This document shows positions 16,795 to 26,055 of a stretch of DNA of 64,000 nucleotides, piece by piece (within the stretch, counting starts at the first letter, position 1; every line of letters starts with the position of its first letter). Under the pieces are notes generated by a model, which was given only the letters and a program-made list of their open reading frames with translations, did not search any database and was not told the DNA's origin. The translations under genes and the position numbers were made by a program. The stretch comes from Thermanaerothrix solaris. GTDB taxonomy: Bacteria > Chloroflexota > Anaerolineae > Anaerolineales > Anaerolineaceae. The stretch is taken from the NCBI RefSeq assembly GCF_032334255.1, contig NZ_JAUHMF010000001.1:1302001-1366000 (forward strand). Direction: 5' to 3'.

Positions 16795-18713
16795 CCTTCA
16801 CGCGATTTCAAAGCGCGTAAGCGTGCTTTCAATTCCTCACGGCGTGTACGATACGCCTCTTCCGGCAGTTCACCAGCCCGGTAAAGATCATCCAGGGCGA
16901 TAATCGCATCCAGAATAGCCGTTGCATCATCGGTTTCTACCTCAACCGGCTCTGGCTGCCGCGTAAGACGCGTCTGGCGCCAATACCACCATCCCAAACC
17001 CACGGCTACCAGGATGAACACTGTCAGTCCCAGGATCAGACCACTGCCTGTGGTTAAGTTTAGGCGCCAGGGAAAAGTTTGCCGCAACCCCAGAGTGAGG
17101 TTCAATGTACTTCCGGCTTCCAAGGCCGAGGCGGTGTAGACTTGGAGGGTCATTCCCTGCACCTGACGCGTGCCCATCGCCTGTAACCGTGGCCCGCTCA
17201 GCGTAACCCCCTCCTGGGGTGCCATGACCACCACCGCCTCAACTGACATCGGCACGGGAATCGCCAGCGAAACTTGACGGGTTAATGGCAACTCATAGGC
17301 AAATAATAGTTGATTGTTCATCCCCGGGTAAACCGGTTCGGTATCCCCGAAGCCGTTTGAGGTCTCTACATAACGTTCACCTAGCAAGCCATCCTGAAAT
17401 TGCAAGTTTTCCGCACCCGTCGGCAATGCAACGGTGAAAACGGGATCACCGGGTTGTGCAGCCACCAACACCCGGTCCCCGGCGTTGGTATAGAGCAGAA
17501 GTTCAACCACCTGCAAACGTTCCTGATTCAAAATATCCAGAAATACATGCATCCGTTCGGCCTGCAACACCGTGGGATCGGTCGTCGTCTCATACACCGC
17601 AACGGAGAGATCAATGGGTTGGTCAGGCGCGGCCAAATCCTGATCTTGGACATGGTAGGCTTGGGATTCAAAAGAGAGCCCTTGATACTTCACCGTTGCC
17701 AGTAAAATGCGGCTCGGCTGAACCTCTACATCGGTAAAAATGAAGCGACCCTCTGAATCGGTGCGGGTGGAACGTTCAAAGACTGTGCTCATGCCATCAA
17801 AGGCCAGCAGATGCACCTCGACATCCGATAAAGGCGTTCCCAAAGTTGCGTTATTGACCTGACCTTTAACCGTGAGGAGTGCCACGGAGGATGGCGGGGT
17901 GGTCAATGGGGTAGGGATCACCACACTTTCGGGCGTTCCAGATACGGTGGGGGTATCGGCTTTAGTAGGCGCGGGGGCTACGGAATCCGAGGCAAATGAG
18001 AGGTAACGCACGTACTCTGCCGCCGCCCATATATCGGCTTCACTCAAGGTTTCGCCAAAGGCGGGCATGCCCGTTGTCGTGCCATTCTGAATCCTTGCAA
18101 ACATGTCGCGTAGGGAATACCCTGCCAAAATTCCTGGTTCACTGCGCCAATCTGATATCTTCGTACTCAATGCTACAGCCTGAGGGCCATTCCCTCTTCC
18201 CTCAGGACCGTGGCAGGATTGACAATTCTGAGCATAAACCTCTGCCCCACGTTTTAATGAGGAGGAGGAGAGACTCAATGAGAGCACATAAGCCACGACA
18301 TCCCACCGCTGTCGTTCGCTCAGTGAGCGAAAACCGGGCATGTAGCGTTCAATGTTGCCTTCAGTGACCATTCTAAACCAAGCCACTGGATTAGCCTCAC
18401 GAGCCCGCTTAGGATCGGCCAGAGCAGGCACGGGAACAGGCAGCTGGGCTGCCTGAGGACCATCGCCCATCCCTTGCTCGCCATGGCAAGGGGCGCACTT
18501 TTCTCGATAGATCGTTTCCCCCTGACGCGGGTCTGGTGGAACAAGCGGAAGCGCTTCGCCAGTCGGGGTGGGTTGAGCAGCAAGGAACGATTGAGCATCT
18601 GGAGGAGGGGTGACATCCGCTGCCAGCGAGCACCCGGCCAGGATTAGAGCTAGCCATCCCCCAACAAGGACACCCAAAACTACCTGAGTGCGGTGATTCT
18701 TCGATGCGCTCAT
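16791..18713 (-). CDS. Two-haem cytochrome c lipoprotein with C-terminal membrane anchor
   Basis: The 640-residue protein begins with a lipoprotein signal (LALILAGC, Cys28). Two cytochrome c domains follow, with haem motifs CAPCH (73-77) and CQSCH (164-168) and axial Met candidates in RYMPGF and TGMPAF. A Thr/Pro-rich linker leads to a carboxypeptidase-regulatory-like beta domain (about 280-370), a further beta-rich region, one membrane helix near residue 570 and a cytoplasmic coiled tail (LDDLYRAGELPEEAYRTRRE). It sits inside the ccm operon, so it is a likely client and perhaps an electron-transfer partner. No named family is recognised. Confidence 0.85.
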   Translation of the reverse strand: MSASKNHRTQVVLGVLVGGWLALILAGCSLAADVTPPPDAQSFLAAQPTPTGEALPLVPPDPRQGETIYREKCAPCHGEQGMGDGPQAAQLPVPVPALADPKRAREANPVAWFRMVTEGNIERYMPGFRSLSERQRWDVVAYVLSLSLSSSSLKRGAEVYAQNCQSCHGPEGRGNGPQAVALSTKISDWRSEPGILAGYSLRDMFARIQNGTTTGMPAFGETLSEADIWAAAEYVRYLSFASDSVAPAPTKADTPTVSGTPESVVIPTPLTTPPSSVALLTVKGQVNNATLGTPLSDVEVHLLAFDGMSTVFERSTRTDSEGRFIFTDVEVQPSRILLATVKYQGLSFESQAYHVQDQDLAAPDQPIDLSVAVYETTTDPTVLQAERMHVFLDILNQERLQVVELLLYTNAGDRVLVAAQPGDPVFTVALPTGAENLQFQDGLLGERYVETSNGFGDTEPVYPGMNNQLLFAYELPLTRQVSLAIPVPMSVEAVVVMAPQEGVTLSGPRLQAMGTRQVQGMTLQVYTASALEAGSTLNLTLGLRQTFPWRLNLTTGSGLILGLTVFILVAVGLGWWYWRQTRLTRQPEPVEVETDDATAILDAIIALDDLYRAGELPEEAYRTRREELKARLRALKSREG

Positions 18714-19250
18714 TCACCCCCCCTTCAACGCCATACCACACTTCGGGCAAAACCGGTCTTCTTGCCGCACCGGCTGACCGCAGTGCGGGCAAAAGCCAGC
18801 CACTTTCCCCTGCCGTTCACGACGGCGTTCGGCGATCAGACGTTCAATCTCGTCCATTTCTTCGGGTAAGGCCTCGCCTTTACGTTGCGCGCGGCGGGCC
18901 GCCAGTGCCGCTTCTAACTGCTCCTCGGCAACGCTCTCGTCACGTTTAACCTCAAATTCATCCAACTGGCGTAAGACCTGAACGGCTGCCTGACGCAAAG
19001 CGTCGCGTTGGGCGGGATAATCTTCCTCGGGAATTTTACCCAGCGCATAATCAAATTCCAATTCAAGCAAAGCATTGATCAGCCGATCTCGTTCGGCCAG
19101 CAGACTGGAACGTACATGCTCACGGGTATCCGCAACGGTCTGAGCCGCCACCGAGACTCGTCGTAAACGCGGATCAAACAGAGGTTGGCTAAGGTAAAAA
19201 CCAACCAGTAGTGCTAAAGCCAGGATGAGAAATAAAGCGCCTAATTCCAT
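18714..19250 (-). CDS. Membrane-anchored coiled-coil protein with C-terminal zinc ribbon (CcmI-position)
   Basis: The 178-residue product starts with one membrane helix (ALFLILALALLVGFYL). A long charged helical region contains LLELEFDYALGKIPEEDYPAQRDAL, and a zinc ribbon with two CxxC pairs, FCPHCGQ and FCPKCGM, ends the protein. The LEFDYALGKIPEEDY segment resembles the N-terminal part of CcmI and the tail of the neighbouring cytochrome. ATG 19250 is supported by AAGGAG nine bases upstream. It may take the place of CcmI in apocytochrome handling; this is inferred from position. Confidence 0.75.
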   Translation of the reverse strand: MELGALFLILALALLVGFYLSQPLFDPRLRRVSVAAQTVADTREHVRSSLLAERDRLINALLELEFDYALGKIPEEDYPAQRDALRQAAVQVLRQLDEFEVKRDESVAEEQLEAALAARRAQRKGEALPEEMDEIERLIAERRRERQGKVAGFCPHCGQPVRQEDRFCPKCGMALKGG

Positions 19251-19263
19251 AAAGGGTAACTCC

Positions 19264-19827
19264 TTACGGGGCTTGCGCCAGTAATCGGTCAATAACCCCG
19301 GTCATTTCATTGAAAGATGTGGGCCCTTTTTTCACAAAAGCCAGTCGGCCTGCGCGGTCAATAATATAGGTCTCAGGTACGCCTTGAATCCGAAACATTT
19401 GGGAAATTTTAGTGCGCAGATCCGGGCCGTTGGGATAGGTTAGGCCAAATTTTTCAATGAAGGCCCGTGCTTCGGGCTCGGTATCCACGTAGTCCACGCC
19501 TAAAAACAGCACCTCTCTCCCTTCGCGATAGTGCTGCCAGGCCCGTTCCAGATCTGTCGCTTCCTGTTCGCAGGGCTTGCACCACGAGGCCCAAAAGTTA
19601 ACCACAATCACCTTTCCCTGCCAATCCGTCGTGCGGATAACCTCACCCTCAAAGGTGGTTAACTCAAAGGCGGGGACTTTTTGACCAATGGCGATCGGGC
19701 CAGCATAAGCGCGGCGTAAACCCTGGCCGATTAGAAATAAAAAGGCCAACAGCAAGAGGAAAGAACCTACAATAATCACCGGAGATAAAGGTCGTGAACC
19801 CGTTGCAGGTTTGGATTCGGTGTTCAT
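19264..19827 (-). CDS. ccmG: Thiol-disulfide oxidoreductase CcmG/DsbE-like
   Basis: CcmG is a membrane-anchored thioredoxin that keeps apocytochrome CxxCH cysteines reduced. An N-terminal helix (PVIIVGSFLLLLAFLFLIG) anchors the 187-residue protein; the active site is NFWASWCKPCEQE, and a cis-Pro loop GVPETYIID follows. GGGAG precedes ATG 19827. It lies 24 bases after ccmH. Confidence 0.92.
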   Translation of the reverse strand: MNTESKPATGSRPLSPVIIVGSFLLLLAFLFLIGQGLRRAYAGPIAIGQKVPAFELTTFEGEVIRTTDWQGKVIVVNFWASWCKPCEQEATDLERAWQHYREGREVLFLGVDYVDTEPEARAFIEKFGLTYPNGPDLRTKISQMFRIQGVPETYIIDRAGRLAFVKKGPTSFNEMTGVIDRLLAQAP

Positions 19828-19851
19828 CGCGTTTCTCCCTAACGATATAAA

Positions 19852-20382
19852 TCAGTCGCCCCGCTCGCGCCGACGCAACTCTTCTTCAAGTTGCTGCACA
19901 TAAGGATCATCTCCAGAGGGGGCAGCCTGGATCGCCGCACCGGGTGACATGGCAATCTCTTTCGGTCGGCGCATATTCCGAAAAACGTTCACGAGAATTA
20001 GCACACCCACGAGGAAAGAGAGAGGAGGTAGCACATATACCAACCAGTGCAAACCACGGCGTGGGGGTTCACCCAGTACGCGATCCCCATATTGAGCCAC
20101 AAAGTAATCCTTAATCTGCTGCTCCGTCCACCCTTCCGCCAGTTTCTGGCGAATGAGTTCCCGCCACTGCGCACACGCCTGGGTGGGGCAAACGTCCAAA
20201 GGGACGTTCTCGCACACCGGGCAATACATGGTCTTAGCAATCGCATTGACCTCATCATCCGAAGGGGTGGGCTGTTGGGCTGAAGCCCACCCTGCCACAA
20301 TCCCGACGAGCACAAGACTTAAAACGATCCCCAACACTACCGTCAATGGAGAGGGAAACACGCGCAAAACCTTACCGCTCAT
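19852..20382 (-). CDS. ccmH: Cytochrome c maturation thiol protein CcmH/CycL
   Basis: The 176-residue protein has an N-terminal signal/anchor, then MYCPVCENVPLDVCPTQAC, in which Cys54 and Cys57 are the redox pair and Cys65 and Cys70 are extra. The helical LREL-type part follows (WRELIRQKLAEGWTEQQIKD, YGDRVLGEPP), then a second membrane helix. CcmH resolves mixed disulfides between CcmG and apocytochrome. Its start overlaps the ccmF stop (ATGA). Confidence 0.92.
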   Translation of the reverse strand: MSGKVLRVFPSPLTVVLGIVLSLVLVGIVAGWASAQQPTPSDDEVNAIAKTMYCPVCENVPLDVCPTQACAQWRELIRQKLAEGWTEQQIKDYFVAQYGDRVLGEPPRRGLHWLVYVLPPLSFLVGVLILVNVFRNMRRPKEIAMSPGAAIQAAPSGDDPYVQQLEEELRRRERGD

Positions 20383-22436
20383 GGTTTCACCCTTTGGGTC
20401 ACCAACGTCTGGGACGCCCGGGCGCGCGCCGGCACTCCTTCACGATCCGGCCAGGCCGCCACCAGGGTCCCTAAAATAAAGACCAAGCCACCCAGCCAAA
20501 GCCAGTTAACCAGCGGATTATGATAAACCTTGAACGTAATCCCTTGAGCCGAAGATTGCCAATCCACCAGGATGACATAAAAGTCATCTTCCATGGTACT
20601 GCGCACCCCTGGAATGGTCATGGTCTGTTGAGAGTCGTAGAAAAAGTCGCGCCGTGGGTGCAATTCACCCACAAAGCGATCGCCTTTGAACACCGAGACC
20701 ACCGCACGGGCGACATTGCGACCATCCTGGGTATCGAAGACATCCAGGCGTTGAAAGAGCATCGTGTAGTCGCCCAAACGGATCGAACCGCCGGGCTGCA
20801 CGGTGCCCTGGGTCTCGGTCTGGAAAAGTTCAATCCCGATGATTCCCAACGCCATCAAAACCACACCCAGGTGAATGATGTAACCACCGTAACGGCGGCG
20901 GTTACGCCCGGCCAAATTCCACAGTGCTAGCAGGTAGTTTTCACCAGTACGGCGATGCCGCGCCACCACCGCGCGATAATATTCGTAGAGAGTGACCAGG
21001 GTAACCAGCGCCACCAGCCAGAAAGCCAACAAAGCACTCCAGGCGCGAACACCGCTCAACCACAACCCTATCACCACCAATACTGAGGCTACCAGCGGTT
21101 TCCACAAAGCCCGCCCCAGCGTTTTTACCGTGGAATGCCCCCAGGCCGAGAGGGGCGCAATGCCCATCAAAAGTAAGAGAGCGGCAAAAAGTGGCCCAGT
21201 TGAGCGCTCATAATAGGACGGTCCAACGGTAACTTTCTGCCCGGTGACAATCTCCGAGATCAGGGGGTAGATCACCCCCCAGAAACACACCACCAGGATC
21301 CCCATAAACAGCAGGTTATTGAGCAGAAAAAGCGCTTCACGAGAGAGCAGTGAGGTCATCACACCCTCAGAGCGCAAATCGTTCCACCGATAAAGCAACA
21401 GTCCCATGGATGCCGCAAACGTAAGTGCAATAAAACCAAAGAAGAGCGGGCCGATCGCACTTTGAGCAAAGGCGTGAACGGACGAAAGTACGCCTGATCG
21501 GGTCAAGAAGGTACCAAAAATAACTAACGCGTAAGTCAAGATGACCAATATCATGTTCCAGCGCTTGAAAAGGCCACGCTTTTCCTGGATCATGACCGAG
21601 TGCAAAAAGGCCGTCCCGCTCAACCAGGGCATAAAAGCGGCAATCTCTACCGGGTCCCAGCCCCAATAACCGCCCCAGCCCAGGACATCATATGCCCAGC
21701 GGCTACCCAGGATAAGGCCTAATGAAAGGAACAACCAGGCTACCAGCGTCCAGCGGCGGGTGATGCGGATCCAGCGATCATCGGTGCGCCCGGTGATCAA
21801 CGCCGCCACACCAAAGGCATAAGGAATGACAAACGATACAAAACCCAAATAGAGCATAGGGGGATGCAAAATCATCCCCGGATGACGTAAAAGCGGGTTG
21901 AGCCCACGACCATCCATCGGCACCAGTGGGATGGCTCCCCGTGGGGCAAACATCGCTACCGCCTGACGCCCGTCGGGCATTTGCCAGAAGCGGACAAAAG
22001 GATTTTCAACAAAGATGACCAGCCCCAGGAAAAATGCCAGCGTCACCAGGGTTACAACAATGACCCAGGGCAGAAATTCACGATCTCTTTCCCACTTGCG
22101 CAAGGTCACAGCGGAGGCAAAAGCCGCCATCAACCAGGACCAAAAAACCAAGGAACCAGCCTGCCCACCCCACAACGCAGTGATCTTGAGGTAAAGGGGC
22201 ATGAAGTTACTGGTAACGTTGTACACGTACTGCACTTCATAATGGCCACTCACCAACAAACTGACCAGACACACCACCGATAACGTGATGAGTGGCCAGG
22301 TGAGCAGCATGGCGCGACGCCCGCTTTCCAACCATGGTTCCATATGGCGACGTGCCCCATAAACGGCCGCCACAATGCCATAAATCGCCACAATGAACGC
22401 AACAATGAGCGCACCAAAGCCAACCTCAGCAATCAT
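20379..22436 (-). CDS. ccmF: Cytochrome c haem lyase CcmF
   Basis: CcmF transfers haem from CcmE to apocytochrome. The 685-residue membrane protein carries the WWD domain GWGGYWGWDPVEIAAFMPWL with flanking His residues (HPPMLYLG, HSVMIQEKRG), about 14 helices, and a periplasmic beta domain near the C-terminus before the last helix. GAGGAGA precedes ATG 22436. Size and motifs are typical. Confidence 0.96.
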   Translation of the reverse strand: MIAEVGFGALIVAFIVAIYGIVAAVYGARRHMEPWLESGRRAMLLTWPLITLSVVCLVSLLVSGHYEVQYVYNVTSNFMPLYLKITALWGGQAGSLVFWSWLMAAFASAVTLRKWERDREFLPWVIVVTLVTLAFFLGLVIFVENPFVRFWQMPDGRQAVAMFAPRGAIPLVPMDGRGLNPLLRHPGMILHPPMLYLGFVSFVIPYAFGVAALITGRTDDRWIRITRRWTLVAWLFLSLGLILGSRWAYDVLGWGGYWGWDPVEIAAFMPWLSGTAFLHSVMIQEKRGLFKRWNMILVILTYALVIFGTFLTRSGVLSSVHAFAQSAIGPLFFGFIALTFAASMGLLLYRWNDLRSEGVMTSLLSREALFLLNNLLFMGILVVCFWGVIYPLISEIVTGQKVTVGPSYYERSTGPLFAALLLLMGIAPLSAWGHSTVKTLGRALWKPLVASVLVVIGLWLSGVRAWSALLAFWLVALVTLVTLYEYYRAVVARHRRTGENYLLALWNLAGRNRRRYGGYIIHLGVVLMALGIIGIELFQTETQGTVQPGGSIRLGDYTMLFQRLDVFDTQDGRNVARAVVSVFKGDRFVGELHPRRDFFYDSQQTMTIPGVRSTMEDDFYVILVDWQSSAQGITFKVYHNPLVNWLWLGGLVFILGTLVAAWPDREGVPARARASQTLVTQRVKP

Positions 22437-22468
22437 AGGTTCTCCTCTCTACTCCCAGCCGGTAAACA

Positions 22469-22510
22469 CTAGCGGATGGCTTTTATTTATAAAATGAGCC
22501 CATCCGCTAG
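22469..22510 (-). repeat. Inverted repeat between ccmE and ccmF
   Basis: CTAGCGGATGGC at 22469-22480 pairs with GCCCATCCGCTAG at 22498-22510 (one bulge). There is no T-run on the transcribed side, so it may partially reduce read-through or protect an mRNA end. Confidence 0.5.
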
Positions 22511-22525
22511 GGTAAATAAGGGGGA

Positions 22526-23041
22526 TCAATTGCCGGCCTGCTCCGGCAGGGCTTCTTCATATTTGGTCGGGCATTTGAGCAATAACTCCTCAGCGTAAAA
22601 CACACCATCCTCACCCAGACGGCCGGTTACAATCGCCTGGGCTTCGTGACGCAGCAAGTCGGGCTTCACCCCGTGATATACCACCTTTATCCGCGCTCGC
22701 GTGGGATCGGAAACCGCAGCGTGAAGAACGGCGGCTAAGCCACCCTGCGCCTCAATCTCTTTATTATCACCAGGGACATGGGCAATCTCAAAACTTAACT
22801 GCAATGATTGCGGGTCATACTGAATAGTATCCCCAAGCACCGCCCCCGAGATGCGCACTTCGCGGCCTCTCACCTCCCCAGCCCTGGCATTGAGTTCATC
22901 TACCGTGAGAAAATATTGCGCACTGGCCTGGGTGGACGAAACAATGAGATAAATGATTGCCGCCACAATCAATAGACCACCGATTAAGAATTTTGCCCGA
23001 TTTCCGCTTCGCACGGGAGTTCCAACAGCCGACTGATCCAT
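22526..23041 (-). CDS. ccmE: Haem chaperone CcmE, CxxxY variant
   Basis: CcmE carries haem covalently from CcmC to CcmF. The 171-residue protein has a cytoplasmic N-terminus, one helix (KFLIGGLLIVAAIIYLIV) and an OB-fold domain (VRISGAVLGDTIQYD, VVYHGVKPDLLRHEAQAIVTG). In place of the usual HxxxY haem-binding motif it has CPTKY (Cys157, Tyr161). The CxxxY form is known from archaea and some bacteria. AGGAGG precedes ATG 23041, and this is the first gene of the operon. Confidence 0.93.
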   Translation of the reverse strand: MDQSAVGTPVRSGNRAKFLIGGLLIVAAIIYLIVSSTQASAQYFLTVDELNARAGEVRGREVRISGAVLGDTIQYDPQSLQLSFEIAHVPGDNKEIEAQGGLAAVLHAAVSDPTRARIKVVYHGVKPDLLRHEAQAIVTGRLGEDGVFYAEELLLKCPTKYEEALPEQAGN

Positions 23042-23268
23042 CTGACCTCCTATGGGTAAACCGATATTCTTGTCTAGCCCAGGGTATCCGGCCTAATTAT
23101 GCCATGGCAAGATTAATTTACGGTGAGAACCCTAGATTGAACTCGCATCGAAGCAATTTTACTTTATCGCTCTTATTTGCCCAGTATATCATTGACCTCA
23201 AACCCAGACTATAGACAACCCGCACCAAAATATAGTGAAAATTGTCACGATATAACAGAGGTCTAAGA
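23042..23268. other. Intergenic region upstream of ccmE
   Basis: About 227 AT-rich bases separate ccmE from the nucleosidase gene, both on the minus strand. The ccm promoter should lie here, but I find no pair of boxes good enough to name. No ORF or RNA gene is seen. Confidence 0.4.
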
Positions 23269-23979
23269 TCAGAGCGGCTTTGACATTTGCGCCTTCAGCC
23301 CTAGAGAAAGCCATGCCGGGAGTGCCGACAGCAACGTGCGCATTACGGTCTCTGCACCATGTTGAAACACGGAAAGAGCCGCGTAGGCCTCGCCGCGCGT
23401 CTCATCTACCAAATCGCTGACACCCCGCAAGATGAGGCAAGGGCAATGATTACGCGCCGCCACCCAGGCAATGGCACCACTTTCCCAGTCCACCGCTACG
23501 GCCTGAAAACGCTCTCGCAATGTCGGCACTTCCCCAGGATCCAGGTCATGGTCAGCAGAGAGAAGGCGCACCCGACGCACCGGTACCGGCAGTGCGTCTC
23601 CTATCCAAGAAAGATCTAAACAAGTGGTGTAGAAATCCAGCGCTTCTTGCGGATCACCCATCCGCTCGCAGATATCGTAAACCACCGTCTGTTCCACCAA
23701 GAGGATTTCCCCTTTTTGCACCTGCCCGGCAATCCCGCCACATGTGCCCAGGTTAATCAGCAAACGGGGTCGCCACCGATCAAGTGCGTACTGGGCCGAC
23801 GCCGCTGCCGCAATCTTTCCCCAACCCCCATGCATCAAGACCACCTTCAAACCTTCCATCGTGGTCTCACCGAACTCACCAAAGGGGGTCTTCTTAATTT
23901 CTAAAGTCGTATAGACGTCCCTTACCACCTCCCATTCCGCTTGGGCCGAAATGATGACCACGGCATCCGCCCGGTTCAT
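23269..23979 (-). CDS. Nucleoside phosphorylase-fold protein (MTA/SAH nucleosidase-like)
   Basis: The 236-residue protein has the PNP/UDP phosphorylase fold: VVIISAQAEWEVVRD at the start, LINLGTCGGIAG (the glycine-rich GTxGG strand), VDWESGAIAWVA (the M/WESxA catalytic-site motif) and LILRGVSDLVDE (the SD motif with catalytic Asp). This resembles MTA/SAH nucleosidase, which recycles S-adenosylmethionine by-products, though 5'-nucleosidase or futalosine hydrolase activity cannot be excluded. ATG 23979 overlaps the upstream gene's stop by 3 bases; the frame's upstream extension is a Gly-rich artefact. Confidence 0.82.
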   Translation of the reverse strand: MNRADAVVIISAQAEWEVVRDVYTTLEIKKTPFGEFGETTMEGLKVVLMHGGWGKIAAAASAQYALDRWRPRLLINLGTCGGIAGQVQKGEILLVEQTVVYDICERMGDPQEALDFYTTCLDLSWIGDALPVPVRRVRLLSADHDLDPGEVPTLRERFQAVAVDWESGAIAWVAARNHCPCLILRGVSDLVDETRGEAYAALSVFQHGAETVMRTLLSALPAWLSLGLKAQMSKPL

Positions 23980-25220
23980 TCCGCCTCCTCCACCTCCGTG
24001 ACCTCGTTCCAATGAACCTGATTGCGCCGCAACAGATCAAGCAATGATCGTCGTCCTGCTAACCGGTTTCCCGCCTTGCGCACCGGCCCAGTTTGCGCCG
24101 CCTCCCATACCAGCTCAGCCACGTTATACGCCGCCCAGGGTCGTCCCAGGCGCCTGGCATTTTCGGCACGTTGACGCAATAAAGCGCGGTCATGGTGCAG
24201 AAGATGGGCTAAGACTTCCAGAAATTGAAGGGGTTGTTCAGCCCAATCCCCCGCCCCATTCTGCACCACATACTGCATGTTTCCGGTCTCCTGACCGGGG
24301 ATGACGTCAATTAATACCATGGGCAGACCGCTGGCCAGGGCTTCGGTGACAGTTAAGCCACCGGCCTTGGAGATTAACAAATCGGCTGCATGCATGAAAG
24401 TGGGCATCTCGGTTGTGTATAGGTATAGAAACGCCGGCACGTGCCATTCAACCTGCTGCAATTCGGTGTAGAGTTCCTCGTCCTTCCCCGCAACAACGAC
24501 CACCTGCAGGGGTGCGCCAAAGTGATTCAGCACGTGGAGTACATCTGTAAGCCCAGCAACGCGCCGACTACCCACCGCCATCACTGTAAATAAGTCAGGC
24601 TGCCAGCCCAACTCATGGCGGATCTCGGCTTTGGGACGCGTTTCCTGGGCAAAGCGGGGATGAACCGGGATACCGGTAAGGCGCACTTTTTGCGGCGATA
24701 AACCGTATTCCAACGCCAGATCATAAACCGCCTGTGTAGGCACCAAGCAGTAATCTACACGATCATGAAACCACAAACGATGCACGGTTACGAGATCCGT
24801 GATCACCGTCAAAAGAGGGATAAAACGCCGTGAGATCGTAAAAACCGCCGTTAGCGGCGCTTGATAAAGGGGGTAGGTGGTCAGAATTGCGTCCGGACGA
24901 TAGTCATGCACCACATCCCACAGCACCTCGAAGAGCATTACCGTCAATGCCCCTTCGACAACCGCACTGGGTAACATGGCATCCGAGACCTCAAAACCCA
25001 GGCGATAGAGTTCGGGGGCTTTGCGCACCAGAATATCATAATCGGCCTGACTCTCACGCAACACAAACGGGACACGCTTATCCTCTAACGGGTTCAGGAT
25101 ATGCACCTCACATTGATCCCCATAACGTTCCTGGATGGCAGCAGCAACTGCATTGGCCGCGCTGCGATGACCAAAACCCGCATCAGCGGTCAGAATCAAG
25201 ATCCGTTTGGATTCGCCCAC
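23976..25220 (-). CDS. MGDG-synthase-like glycosyltransferase (GT28 family)
   Basis: The 414-residue protein begins RILILTADAGFGHRSAANAV, the N-terminal MGDG_synth motif with GxGH, and has the GT-B C-terminal sugar-nucleotide domain with MAVGSRR, HAADLLISKAGGLTVTEAL and VIPGQETGN. Relatives transfer galactose or glucose from UDP-sugars to diacylglycerol, acting at the membrane surface. Donor and acceptor cannot be read from sequence. GGAGGA precedes ATG 25220. Confidence 0.88.
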   Translation of the reverse strand: MGESKRILILTADAGFGHRSAANAVAAAIQERYGDQCEVHILNPLEDKRVPFVLRESQADYDILVRKAPELYRLGFEVSDAMLPSAVVEGALTVMLFEVLWDVVHDYRPDAILTTYPLYQAPLTAVFTISRRFIPLLTVITDLVTVHRLWFHDRVDYCLVPTQAVYDLALEYGLSPQKVRLTGIPVHPRFAQETRPKAEIRHELGWQPDLFTVMAVGSRRVAGLTDVLHVLNHFGAPLQVVVVAGKDEELYTELQQVEWHVPAFLYLYTTEMPTFMHAADLLISKAGGLTVTEALASGLPMVLIDVIPGQETGNMQYVVQNGAGDWAEQPLQFLEVLAHLLHHDRALLRQRAENARRLGRPWAAYNVAELVWEAAQTGPVRKAGNRLAGRRSLLDLLRRNQVHWNEVTEVEEAE

Positions 25221-25233
25221 GGGATCTCCTCCT

Positions 25234-25470
25234 TTAAGCCGGTTGTATCGGCTCGGTAAGATGCCTTAAATACCACGCCGCTTCAGCCGTGTTATGCCAT
25301 AATTCGCAGGCCCTACCTCCAAGGTGAATCAGGTAATGTTCGCCGTCCCAATCCACCCACGCCCGACCCCACTCGGTAATGGGATAGACCTGCCCCTGTT
25401 GAACAACCATCCATGGGAGTTGACGTTCGCCTTGCGTCCGTAAAATCACCTCAACCCGTCGGTAAGCCAT
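25234..25470 (-). CDS. Small hypothetical protein
   Basis: The 78-residue product is rich in Trp and Tyr (QLPWMVV, EWGRAWVDWDGEHYLIHLGG, AAWYLRHL) and reads like a small beta-rich domain; I recognise no family. ATG 25470 has GGAGG a few bases upstream, and the gene overlaps the end of pncC by 20 bases, with 13 bases to the next gene, so it is probably translated from the pncC operon. Confidence 0.6.
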   Translation of the reverse strand: MAYRRVEVILRTQGERQLPWMVVQQGQVYPITEWGRAWVDWDGEHYLIHLGGRACELWHNTAEAAWYLRHLTEPIQPA

Positions 25471-25966
25471 GCCCCTCCAAATAAGCCAATACCAGGCGCA
25501 GGGCTTGCTCCGCTGAGGCATGTTTGTTCTGCAGCCGTTGACCACTCCACTGATACGAGCATGCCCCATCTCCATCTGGGGTGCTCAAAGCAATCCAAGT
25601 AAATCCAACCGGTTTCTCCGCGGTGCCACCGCCAGGACCGGCAATGCCACTGATGGCCACACCGATCAAGCGCGCCATGTTTTCACCAGGCGGGCAAAGA
25701 CGTTCGCGCACACCACGTGCCATTTCAAGGACTGTCTCGCGGCTCACCGCGCCAAACTGCGCCAATGTCTCAGCCCGTACACCCAGCAAAGCCTGCTTGA
25801 CCGAATCGGCATAGGCAACCACCCCGCCCAGGAAATAGTCCGACGATCCGGGCACATTCGTAATAAGGTGGCCCAATAAACCACCCGTGCATGATTCGGC
25901 GGTTACCAGGTATAAACCGCGCTGGCGTAGCAGGCGTCCAACTGTAGCACTGAGGCTATCTTCCAT
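25451..25966 (-). CDS. pncC: Nicotinamide-nucleotide amidase (CinA C-terminal domain, PncC)
   Basis: PncC deamidates NMN to NaMN in the pyridine nucleotide cycle. The 171-residue protein is a stand-alone CinA_C domain with the signature LVTAESCTGGLLGHLIT, GGVVAYADSVKQALLGV, SGIAGPGGGTAEKPVG and a terminal helix. A TATAAT box on the minus strand at 25977-25982 lies so close that the ATG at 25972 would be untranscribed; ATG 25966 would be almost leaderless, so I prefer it. Confidence 0.92.
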   Translation of the reverse strand: MEDSLSATVGRLLRQRGLYLVTAESCTGGLLGHLITNVPGSSDYFLGGVVAYADSVKQALLGVRAETLAQFGAVSRETVLEMARGVRERLCPPGENMARLIGVAISGIAGPGGGTAEKPVGFTWIALSTPDGDGACSYQWSGQRLQNKHASAEQALRLVLAYLEGHGLPTG

Positions 25967-26055
25967 GATCATGGGTATTATAAACGAAGCCTGCCCATCT
26001 GCGGTCAGGATATAATAATCTCAGTTGACAACCCTGATACCGGGAGAAACCTGTC

